Source: an uncultured Porphyromonas sp. (lineage in GTDB: Bacteria; Bacteroidota; Bacteroidia; Bacteroidales; Porphyromonadaceae). From it: a stretch of DNA of 5,082 bases. Below the pieces are notes generated by a model that saw only the letters and a program-made list of their open reading frames with translations, was not told the DNA's origin and ran no database searches. Below are positions 1 to 5,082 of the stretch, piece by piece. Position 1 is the stretch's first letter, and every line of letters begins with the position of its first letter. Both the position numbers and the translations under genes were made by a program. The stretch is from assembly GCA_945965245.1 (NCBI GenBank), contig CAMFNC010000108.1, positions 1 to 5,082 of the forward strand, in the 5' to 3' direction.

Positions 1-2
1 CA

Positions 3-224
3 GCTCCAGGCATGGGGCGTAAGGCGGTTTTGCTTTCGTTCGTTTTACCGCTGATACTTTTGCTGGTGGGTGCAACCGTTTTTATTGCCGTATGCCGTTG
101 GAGTGAAGGATGGGCAGCCCTTGGCTCATTGGGTGTGGTGGTTGTATATTATGTGTTGCTGTATTTTGCCGAACCTCGGCTGCGTAACAGCATGACTTAT
201 TCGCTGGAAAAAATCAATGAGTAA
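3..224 (+). CDS. rseC: RseC/MucC-family membrane protein (SoxR-reducing system / sigma-E regulator type), 3' end only
   Basis: The reading frame is open from the left edge and ends at TAA 222-224, so only the last 73 codons are visible and the true start lies upstream. The ATG at 12 is probably internal, because the frame continues in front of it as Ala-Pro-Gly. The fragment shows two hydrophobic segments (roughly window codons 8-30 and 37-56), separated by a short loop CRWSEGW, and then a polar tail ending SLEKINE. This two-helix C-terminal half and its position directly before rnfB match the RseC/MucC family, whose members have a cysteine-containing N-terminal part followed by two membrane helices. 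In gammaproteobacteria RseC is linked to sigma-E control and, together with the Rsx (Rnf) proteins, to reduction of SoxR. Its role in Bacteroidota is not established. The N-terminal cysteine region that would confirm the family is outside the window, so the call leans on context. Confidence 0.75.
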   Translation, partial: APGMGRKAVLLSFVLPLILLLVGATVFIAVCRWSEGWAALGSLGVVVVYYVLLYFAEPRLRNSMTYSLEKINE

Positions 225-253
225 ATCAATATATTACTTATAAAGTGTGAACT

Positions 254-1147
254 ATGCTAACTACGATTATTGTACTGGCTGTTATTGGTGCCATTGGCTC
301 CGTTTTGCTGTTCGTTATCTCTAAGAAATTCGAGGTCAAAGAAGACCCGCGTATCGGTGAGATTTCGGCAGTATTGCCTCAGGCAAACTGCGGTGGCTGC
401 GGATTTCCCGGCTGCTCGGCTTTTGCCAAAGCGTGTGCTGAGAGTGCCGATTTGGCAGGCCTGCGTTGTCCTGTGGGCGGTGATCCGGTAATGCAGAAGG
501 TAGCTACCATTATGGGAGTTGCTGCCGGTGCTGCCGAACCGATGATTGCTGTGGTTCGATGCAACGGAACATGCGAAGCGCGTCCGCGAACCAACATTTA
601 CGATGGTGCCACCAGTTGCGCCATAGCCTCCACCTTGTTCAAGGGTGAGACAGATTGCAGCTTTGGTTGTTTGGGATTGGGTGACTGTGTGAAAGCGTGC
701 GACTTCGACGCCATTCATATCAACCCCGAAACAATGCTGCCTGAAGTGACGGAAGATAAGTGCGTGGCGTGTGGTGCCTGCGTGAAGGCCTGCCCCAAAA
801 GCATCATTGAATTGCGTCGCAAAGGACCGAAGAATAGACGCGTATTTGTATCGTGCGTTAATAAAGACAAAGGCGGTGTGGCCAAAAAAGCCTGTGCCAA
901 CGCTTGTATCGGTTGCAGTCTCTGTCAGAAACAGTGCAACTTCGAGGCCATCACCATCGAAAACAATCTCTCATACATCGACCACACGAAGTGCCGCTTG
1001 TGTCGCAAGTGCGTAGAGGTGTGTCCCACTCACGCCATTCACGATGTGAACTTCCCGCCGCGCAAACCGAAGGAAGAACAGCCCGCTGCTGCTCCCCAAG
1101 CCGCTGCTCAGGAAAATCAGAATACTAACACTTCTAAGGAGGCATAA
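254..1147 (+). CDS. rnfB: RnfB, ferredoxin-accepting iron-sulfur subunit of the Rnf complex (long form)
   Basis: RnfB is the electron entry subunit, receiving electrons from reduced ferredoxin on the cytoplasmic face. The 297-aa product has an N-terminal membrane anchor (about residues 4-22). A Fe-S domain follows with the signature NCGGCGFPGC (Cys46, 49, 54) and Cys72-Pro. Next come ferredoxin-like motifs at Cys135/139/145/149, Cys170/173/176/180 (CxxCxxCxxxCP), Cys218/221/224/228 and Cys247/250/253/257 (CxxCxxCxxxCP). Further cysteines sit at 61, 103, 107, 122, 201 and 214, giving 26 in total. The proteobacterial RsxB/RnfB is shorter (about 190 aa) with fewer clusters, so this is the long type also known from clostridia and Thermotoga. 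The last 30 residues are a Pro/Ala/Gln/Asn-rich, probably disordered tail. ATG 254 is chosen because the membrane anchor begins immediately after it. No clear Shine-Dalgarno precedes it, which is common in Bacteroidota. The gene is 29 nt after rseC and 5 nt before rnfC. Confidence 0.96.
   Translation: MLTTIIVLAVIGAIGSVLLFVISKKFEVKEDPRIGEISAVLPQANCGGCGFPGCSAFAKACAESADLAGLRCPVGGDPVMQKVATIMGVAAGAAEPMIAVVRCNGTCEARPRTNIYDGATSCAIASTLFKGETDCSFGCLGLGDCVKACDFDAIHINPETMLPEVTEDKCVACGACVKACPKSIIELRRKGPKNRRVFVSCVNKDKGGVAKKACANACIGCSLCQKQCNFEAITIENNLSYIDHTKCRLCRKCVEVCPTHAIHDVNFPPRKPKEEQPAAAPQAAAQENQNTNTSKEA
1136..1142 (+). promoter_or_regulatory. Strong Shine-Dalgarno of rnfC, inside the end of rnfB
   Basis: AAGGAGG lies 10 nt before the rnfC ATG at 1153 and is embedded in the last codons of rnfB (Lys-Glu-Ala). 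It supports ATG 1153 as the rnfC start. It is one of the best anti-Shine-Dalgarno matches in the window, in contrast to the rnfB and rnfD starts. Confidence 0.8.
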
Positions 1148-1152
1148 ATATT

Positions 1153-2484
1153 ATGTTGAATACGTTTCGCATCGGGGGTATCCATCCACCCGAAAATAAA
1201 ATCTCGGCAGGCAAACCTATCGTAGATTTGCCTCTGCCTAAAGTGGCCACCATCCCGCTGGGGCAGCATATCGGTGCTCCCGCAGCTGCCTGCGTTGCCA
1301 AAGGCGACAAAGTAAAGGTTGGTACGCTCATTGCCAAGGCCGGCGGTTTTGTATCGGCCAACATCCACAGCTCTGTTTCGGGCACAGTGGTCAAAATAGA
1401 CACCACATACGATGCCAGCGGCTACAAGAAGCCTTGTATCGTAATTAATGTGGAAGGTGATGAATGGGAAGAAAATATCGACCGTAGCACAGACCTCGTG
1501 AAAGAAATAACGATGGAGAGCAAAGACATCATCGGCCGCATTTCCGAATGTGGTGTCGTGGGTCTGGGCGGTGCCACTTTCCCCACACACGTCAAGCTAT
1601 CTGTGCCTCCTGGCAATAAAGCTGAATTGCTGATTATCAATGCCGTAGAGTGCGAGCCTTATCTTACAGCAGATGAAATGCTGATGATGGCCAAGGGTGA
1701 AGAAATTCTGGTGGGTGTTCGGATTTTGATGAAAGCTCTGGGCGTGGACAAGACTGTAATCGGCATCGAAAATAATAAACCCGAAGCCATCCGTCATATG
1801 ACCTCATTGGCTGCCAATTATCCGGGTGTGGAAATCATGCCGCTGAAAGTGAAATATCCGCAAGGAGGAGAAAAACAACTCATCGATGCCGTGATGAAAC
1901 GGCAAGTGAAGAGTGGTGCTCTGCCTATTTCTGCCGGTGCCGTGGTACAGAACGTGGGTACCGTGTTTGCTGTATATGAGGCCGTGCAGAAAAACAAACC
2001 TCTGGTGGAACGTATTTGCACTGTAACCGGAAAAAAACTGAGCAATCCGACCAACTTCCGTATCCGTATGGGTACGCCCATCGCACAGATTATAGAAGCT
2101 GCCGGTGGCATGCCGGAAGATACCGGTAAGGTGATTGGCGGTGGTCCGATGATGGGCAAGGCTTTGGTATCTACGGATATCCCCTTGACAAAAGGTTCCA
2201 GTGGTGTGCTGTTGCTCTCCAGAGAAGAAAGCGAACGTAAGCCGATGCAAAATTGCATTCGCTGCGCCAAGTGCGTAAACGTTTGTCCCATGGGTTTGAA
2301 CCCGGCATTCTTGATGCGCGATGTGCAATACAAGGATTGGGAAACCTGCGAAAAGAACTATGTGGTGGACTGTATCGAATGCGGTTCATGCAGCTTTACC
2401 TGCCCCGCTAACCGTCCGCTCTTGGATCATATCCGCATGGGCAAGCAAACGGTAATGGGTATTATACGATCAAGAAAGAAATAA
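1153..2484 (+). CDS. rnfC: RnfC, NAD(H)-binding flavin/iron-sulfur subunit of the Rnf complex
   Basis: RnfC is the peripheral cytoplasmic subunit where NAD+ is reduced (or NADH oxidised in reverse). The 443-aa protein starts with the family-typical TFRIGGIHPPENK, followed by a barrel-sandwich (lipoyl-like) domain around residues 40-100. The Nuo51-like nucleotide/FMN domain carries GLGGATFPTHVKL at 137-149, the acidic NAVECEPYLTAD at 163-174 and YPQGGEKQLI at 235-244. An SLBB-like segment follows at about 285-320, then IGGGPMMG at 328-335. Two ferredoxin motifs near the C-terminus bind two [4Fe-4S] clusters: Cys368/371/374/378-Pro and Cys407/410/413/417-Pro. The protein ends soon after the second motif. 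It lacks the long repetitive C-terminal extension found in enterobacterial RsxC (about 740 aa), and its length fits clostridial and Bacteroidota RnfC. It has a strong Shine-Dalgarno, no frameshift, and a 6-nt gap to rnfD. Confidence 0.97.
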   Translation: MLNTFRIGGIHPPENKISAGKPIVDLPLPKVATIPLGQHIGAPAAACVAKGDKVKVGTLIAKAGGFVSANIHSSVSGTVVKIDTTYDASGYKKPCIVINVEGDEWEENIDRSTDLVKEITMESKDIIGRISECGVVGLGGATFPTHVKLSVPPGNKAELLIINAVECEPYLTADEMLMMAKGEEILVGVRILMKALGVDKTVIGIENNKPEAIRHMTSLAANYPGVEIMPLKVKYPQGGEKQLIDAVMKRQVKSGALPISAGAVVQNVGTVFAVYEAVQKNKPLVERICTVTGKKLSNPTNFRIRMGTPIAQIIEAAGGMPEDTGKVIGGGPMMGKALVSTDIPLTKGSSGVLLLSREESERKPMQNCIRCAKCVNVCPMGLNPAFLMRDVQYKDWETCEKNYVVDCIECGSCSFTCPANRPLLDHIRMGKQTVMGIIRSRKK

Positions 2485-2490
2485 TGCCTT

Positions 2491-3474
2491 ATGGAAAATA
2501 AACTAATCGTATCTCCTTCGCCACATATTCACAGTGGCGACAGTGTCAGCAAAAATATGTATGCTGTGCTGATTGCCCTGGTGCCGGCTTATGCCGTATC
2601 GCTGGTGCAATTCGGTTTGGGTGCAGCAGTCACCATGTTGCTCTGCGTGGCAGCTTGTGTACTGGTAGAATATTTAATTACCCGTTTCATGCTGAATCGT
2701 CCGGCTACCATTACCGATGGGTCTGCCATCCTTACGGGTGTGCTTTTGGCCATGAACCTGCCGTCCAACCTGCCTTGGTGGATTACCGTTATTGGTGCTA
2801 TCATTGCCATAGGTTTGGGTAAAATGGTTTATGGTGGATTGGGCGGCAATATCTTCAACCCTGCTTTGGTAGGACGTGTTTTCCTTTTGATTTCATTCCC
2901 GGCTCAAATGACCACATGGGCCACTCCTCATCAGTTGGGTGCCTATATGGATGCCGCCACCGGGGCTACACCTCTGGGATTGATGAAAGCCATTATCCAC
3001 GGAGCACCGGGTGTGGGTTGGGAACAATTACCTTCGGCCTTAAACCTATTCTTGGGTGTGCAAGGAGGTTCGTTGGGTGAAGTGAGTGCCGTGGCTTTGT
3101 TGCTCGGCTTCGTGTTCTTGCTGTGGAGAAAGGTTATCACCTGGCATATTCCCGTATCTATTTTGGGTACTGCGTTTATCTTTGGTGGTATCATGTATCT
3201 GATTAATCCGACTCTTTATCCTGCACCTTGGTACCACTTGTGTTCAGGAGGTCTGATGTTGGGTGCCATCTTCATGGCCACAGACTATGTGACTTCGCCG
3301 ATGTCTAAGACCGGACAATTGATTTATGGTTGCCTTATCGGCTTGATTACCATGCTCATTCGTCTGTTCGGTGCATATCCCGAAGGCGCATCATTTGCCA
3401 TTCTGATTATGAATGCCTTTACTCCGCTGATTAATAATTACTTCAAACCTAAACATTTCGGAGGCACCAAGTAA
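2491..3474 (+). CDS. rnfD: RnfD, membrane FMN subunit of the Rnf ion pump
   Basis: RnfD is a polytopic inner-membrane subunit of the NqrB/RnfD family that carries covalent FMN and is thought to form part of the ion-translocating core. The 327-aa protein shows the family N-terminus (SPSPHIHSGDSVSKNM, residues 8-23) and many hydrophobic segments, about nine or ten by eye. It also has conserved DGSAILTGVLLAMNLP at 76-91, GGLGGNIFNPALVGR at 115-129 and MATDYVTSPMS at 262-272, and YPEGASFAILIMNAFTPLI near the C-terminus. The flavinylation motif is TGATPL at 157-162, with Thr160 the expected phosphoester-linked FMN acceptor. ATG 2491 is 6 nt after the rnfC stop and begins the conserved N-terminus. 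The upstream sequence is purine-rich (AAGAAAGAAA) but has no good Shine-Dalgarno. An out-of-frame ATG at 2484 overlaps the rnfC stop. The gene ends in a TAATG overlap with rnfG. The attachment enzyme (ApbE/Ftp flavin transferase) is not in the window. Confidence 0.97.
   Translation: MENKLIVSPSPHIHSGDSVSKNMYAVLIALVPAYAVSLVQFGLGAAVTMLLCVAACVLVEYLITRFMLNRPATITDGSAILTGVLLAMNLPSNLPWWITVIGAIIAIGLGKMVYGGLGGNIFNPALVGRVFLLISFPAQMTTWATPHQLGAYMDAATGATPLGLMKAIIHGAPGVGWEQLPSALNLFLGVQGGSLGEVSAVALLLGFVFLLWRKVITWHIPVSILGTAFIFGGIMYLINPTLYPAPWYHLCSGGLMLGAIFMATDYVTSPMSKTGQLIYGCLIGLITMLIRLFGAYPEGASFAILIMNAFTPLINNYFKPKHFGGTK
3460..3464 (+). promoter_or_regulatory. Shine-Dalgarno of rnfG, within rnfD
   Basis: GGAGG lies 9 nt before the rnfG ATG at 3474, within the Phe-Gly-Gly codons near the end of rnfD. 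With the TAATG overlap at 3472-3476 it points to coupled translation, in which a ribosome ending rnfD can restart on rnfG. Confidence 0.75.
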
Positions 3475-4085
3475 TGAAAAAGTTATCATCTACATTACCT
3501 AATATGTTGCTTTCCCTGACGGGTATTTGCATCCTTGTGGCTGCAATCTTGGGGGCAATGCACGATGTTACAGCCGATCCTATTGCAGCGGCTGAGACCA
3601 AAGCACTGGTAGAAGCCATTCAGAAAGTGGCTCCGAAGTTTGATAATGTGCCTGCCAATGAGGCTATGTCTGTATTGGTGGAAGGCGATACCGACTCGCT
3701 AAAAGTATATCCGGCCAAGCAAGGTGGCCAGTTCGTGGGTTGTGCTGTGGAATCTTATACCAATAAGGGCTTTAGCGGCTTTGTATCTATCATGGTTGGC
3801 TTCGATGCCGAAGGCAAAGTGGTGGATTATTCGGTTTTGAAGCACTCCGAAACACCGGGATTGGGCTCCAAAATGCAGGAATGGTTTCATGCTCCATCTA
3901 AAACCGGTAACGTGCAAGATATTAGAGGCTTAAATATGGCAGAGATGCAAACTCTATCCGTGAGCAAAGACGGCGGCAAGTTGGATGCCATCACAGCAGC
4001 CACTATCAGTAGCCGTGCTTTTGCCGATGCCATTAACCGTGCATACAAAGCATTTCAACAAGTACAGAAAGGAGGAAATGAGTAA
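3474..4085 (+). CDS. rnfG: RnfG, extracytoplasmic FMN-binding subunit of the Rnf complex
   Basis: RnfG is anchored by one N-terminal helix, with its flavin domain on the outer face of the membrane, and passes electrons within the Rnf chain. The 203-aa product has a Lys-containing start (MKKLSSTLPN), a hydrophobic segment at about residues 11-29, and then an FMN-binding domain of the NqrC/RnfG type. Visible landmarks are FVGCAVESYTNKGFSG at 87-102, the family motif HSETPGLGSK at 124-133 and the flavinylation site DAITAATISSRAF at 171-183. Thr177 is the predicted covalent FMN acceptor. The usual Ser/Thr-Gly-Ala-Thr core reads Thr-Ala-Ala-Thr here, so the Gly is replaced by Ala. The start shares one base with the rnfD stop (TAATG) and has a good Shine-Dalgarno, and the stop shares one base with the rnfE start. 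The length is normal for the family. Confidence 0.96.
   Translation: MKKLSSTLPNMLLSLTGICILVAAILGAMHDVTADPIAAAETKALVEAIQKVAPKFDNVPANEAMSVLVEGDTDSLKVYPAKQGGQFVGCAVESYTNKGFSGFVSIMVGFDAEGKVVDYSVLKHSETPGLGSKMQEWFHAPSKTGNVQDIRGLNMAEMQTLSVSKDGGKLDAITAATISSRAFADAINRAYKAFQQVQKGGNE
4068..4075 (+). promoter_or_regulatory. Strong Shine-Dalgarno of rnfE, within rnfG
   Basis: AAAGGAGG lies 9 nt before the rnfE ATG at 4085 and is encoded within the Lys-Gly-Gly codons at the rnfG C-terminus. It combines with the TAATG stop/start overlap at 4083-4087, as at the rnfD/rnfG junction, and suggests tight translational coupling. Confidence 0.8.
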
Positions 4086-4678
4086 TGAATCCGCTGAAAA
4101 TAATTAAGAATGGTATTCTGACCGAAAACCCGACATTCGTATTGCTGTTGGGTATGTGCCCCACATTGGCCACAACATCTTCTGCCATCAATGGTATGAG
4201 TATGGGACTTGCCACTATGTTTGTGCTCATTTGCTCCAATACGGTAATCTCCCTGATTAAAAATCTGGTGCCCGACCAAGTGCGCATTCCCGCATATATT
4301 GTGGTGATTGCCGGTTTCGTAACGGTGCTGGAAATGGTGATGAAGGCCTATGTGCCGGCTTTATATGCTAGCCTTGGACTGTTTATTCCGCTGATTGTGG
4401 TAAACTGTATTGTGTTAGGTCGTGCCGAATCTGTAGCGGCCAAAAGCGGCATTGTACATTCCGCTTTCGATGGCGTGGGTATCGGTTTAGGCTTCACCTT
4501 GTCGCTTACATTGCTCGGTTTCGTGCGCGAATTCCTCGGTACCGGCAAAGTGTTCGGTGCTACATTCTACCCCGAAGAGTATGGCTCACTGGTTTTCATT
4601 CTGGCTCCCGGTGCTTTCTTAGTATTGGGCTTGCTCCAAGGATTGGTTCGTGCCATTGGCAATAAGAAGAAATCCTAA
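4085..4678 (+). CDS. rnfE: RnfE, integral membrane subunit of the Rnf complex
   Basis: RnfE (NqrD/RnfE family) is a six-helix inner-membrane protein that pairs with RnfA in an inverted orientation. The two together hold a membrane-embedded iron-sulfur centre between ferredoxin-side and outer-side carriers. The 197-aa product starts with the typical polar segment NPLKIIKNGILTENPTFVL. It shows LGMCPTLA at 22-29 (Cys25) and VNCIVLGRAE at 106-115 (Cys108), the two half-sites that provide cysteine ligands. Hydrophobic segments lie around residues 17-33, 39-58, 70-88, 95-113, 129-147 and 168-187, followed by a basic C-terminus (NKKKS). FVREFLGTG at 146-154 is also family-typical. The assignment as RnfE rather than RnfA rests on the N-terminal NGILTENP and the LGRAE motif. 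The length is close to the usual size of about 200 aa. It lies 21 nt before rnfA. Confidence 0.96.
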   Translation: MNPLKIIKNGILTENPTFVLLLGMCPTLATTSSAINGMSMGLATMFVLICSNTVISLIKNLVPDQVRIPAYIVVIAGFVTVLEMVMKAYVPALYASLGLFIPLIVVNCIVLGRAESVAAKSGIVHSAFDGVGIGLGFTLSLTLLGFVREFLGTGKVFGATFYPEEYGSLVFILAPGAFLVLGLLQGLVRAIGNKKKS

Positions 4679-4682
4679 TCTC

Positions 4683-4692
4683 AAAAAAGGAA
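4683..4692 (+). promoter_or_regulatory. Moderate ribosome binding site of rnfA
   Basis: The purine run AAAAAAGGAA in the 21-nt gap between rnfE and rnfA contains AAGG about 9 nt before the ATG at 4700. It is a weaker match than those of rnfC, rnfG and rnfE, but its position supports the rnfA start. Confidence 0.55.
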
Positions 4693-4699
4693 TAACACT

Positions 4700-5082
4700 A
4701 TGTATTATCTTCTCATATTTATTTCGGCAGTCTTTGTTAATAATGTTGTACTGTCACAGTTTTTAGGAATTTGCCCTTTTCTGGGTGTATCTAAAAAAGT
4801 AGATACTTCCATGGGTATGGGTGCAGCTGTAACTTTCGTTATGGCCATTGCCACGATTGCCACTTGGTTGGTGCAGACATTTATTCTCACTCCGCTGGGC
4901 ATTGACTATATGCAGACCATTGCATTCATTCTGATTATCGCAGCTTTGGTGCAAATGGTGGAAATCATACTCAAGAAAGTATCTCCTTCGCTTTATCAGG
5001 CTTTGGGTGTATTCCTCCCCCTGATTACCACCAACTGTGCCGTTTTGGGTGTGGCTATCTTGGTAATCCAGAAGAATTATAA
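4700..5082 (+). CDS. rnfA: RnfA, integral membrane subunit of the Rnf complex, 5' part (runs off the window)
   Basis: RnfA (NqrE/RnfA family) is the partner of RnfE in the membrane core. The frame stays open to the right edge and gives 127 codons plus two bases, about two thirds of the usual length of roughly 190 aa. The TAA at the very end of the window is out of frame, so the gene is cut by the edge and not terminated there. The visible protein begins MYYLLIFISAVFVNNVVLSQ and has FLGICPFLGVSKK at 21-33 (Cys25), a Met/Gly/Ala segment SMGMGAAVTFVM and the signature GVFLPLITTNCAVLGVA at 103-119 (Cys113). Cys25 and Cys113 are the expected ligand half-sites that pair with RnfE Cys25 and Cys108. 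About four of six membrane helices are present. KVSPSLYQALG is strongly RnfA-like. In the standard Bacteroidota order rnfA is the last gene, but what follows cannot be seen. Confidence 0.95.
   Translation, partial: MYYLLIFISAVFVNNVVLSQFLGICPFLGVSKKVDTSMGMGAAVTFVMAIATIATWLVQTFILTPLGIDYMQTIAFILIIAALVQMVEIILKKVSPSLYQALGVFLPLITTNCAVLGVAILVIQKNY

Noticed and set aside
12..14. ATG 12 as the start of a small 70-aa membrane protein
   Set aside because: The frame is open upstream to the window edge, and the visible part matches only the C-terminal membrane half of an RseC-type protein, so this Met is most likely internal.
225..253. Possible promoter in the AT-rich 29-nt gap before rnfB
   Set aside because: No match to the Bacteroidota -7 TAnnTTTG element or a -33 TTTG box is visible, and the gap is short. 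AT richness alone is not enough.
257..718. A 153-codon antisense reading frame opposite rnfB
   Set aside because: It is a mirror of the cysteine- and glycine-rich rnfB coding sequence, with no recognisable domain and no independent context.
1117..1590. A 157-codon antisense reading frame across the rnfB/rnfC junction
   Set aside because: It spans the end of one real gene and the start of another, has no recognisable motifs, and its composition is explained by the sense genes.
1804..2333. Two long overlapping antisense reading frames (about 171-174 codons) opposite rnfC
   Set aside because: They lie fully inside a well-supported rnfC, resemble no family I recognise, have a His/Cys/Thr-rich composition typical of reversed coding sequence, and have no ribosome site. 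They are shadows of rnfC.
5080..5082. TAA at the extreme right end as the stop codon of the last gene
   Set aside because: It is out of frame with rnfA: in frame the codons read Asn, Tyr and then two leftover bases. The protein is also too short for RnfA, so the gene continues beyond the window.
254..5082. The operon as Nqr (NADH:quinone oxidoreductase) instead of Rnf
   Set aside because: RnfB with many iron-sulfur motifs and RnfC with two [4Fe-4S] sites are diagnostic of Rnf. There is no NqrF-type ferredoxin/FAD subunit, and the NqrA equivalent lacks iron-sulfur motifs in true Nqr.

Overview
The window is one tightly packed, single-direction operon segment that encodes nearly all of an Rnf complex, the membrane-bound, ion-pumping ferredoxin:NAD+ oxidoreductase. 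The gene order is rseC-like (3' end only), rnfB, rnfC, rnfD, rnfG, rnfE, rnfA (5' two thirds only). All genes are on the + strand. Both edges of the window cut through genes, so the operon promoter and terminator lie outside it.

The organism is most likely a member of the Bacteroidota, probably of the order Bacteroidales (Bacteroides, Phocaeicola, Prevotella or a relative). This is inferred from the rseC-rnfBCDGEA arrangement, the moderate base composition, the protein sequences and the weak or missing Shine-Dalgarno sites before some genes. Genus cannot be fixed by reading alone.

Layout: positions 3-224 hold the C-terminal two-helix part of an RseC/MucC-family membrane protein. Positions 254-1147 encode RnfB, a long cysteine-rich form. 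Positions 1153-2484 encode RnfC, 2491-3474 RnfD, 3474-4085 RnfG and 4085-4678 RnfE. RnfA starts at 4700 and runs off the right edge. The junctions are a 29-nt gap, 5 nt, 6 nt, two TAATG stop/start overlaps and 21 nt. No intergenic stretch exceeds 30 bases, and I see no RNA gene, mobile element, CRISPR array or repeat.

How the parts work together (family knowledge applied to motifs seen here): RnfB takes electrons from reduced ferredoxin through its iron-sulfur clusters. RnfA and RnfE are paired inverted-topology membrane proteins that share a membrane-embedded iron-sulfur centre. RnfG and RnfD carry covalent FMN on threonines. RnfC, with a Nuo51-like fold and two [4Fe-4S] clusters, is the NAD(H) site. 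Electron flow to NAD+ is coupled to Na+ or H+ export and can run in reverse.

The window is a largely canonical housekeeping energy-conservation operon, and I find no undescribed system in it. The points worth a second look are small: the high cluster content of RnfB, an Ala-for-Gly change in the RnfG flavinylation motif, a decoy start at the rnfC/rnfD junction, and the linkage to rseC.
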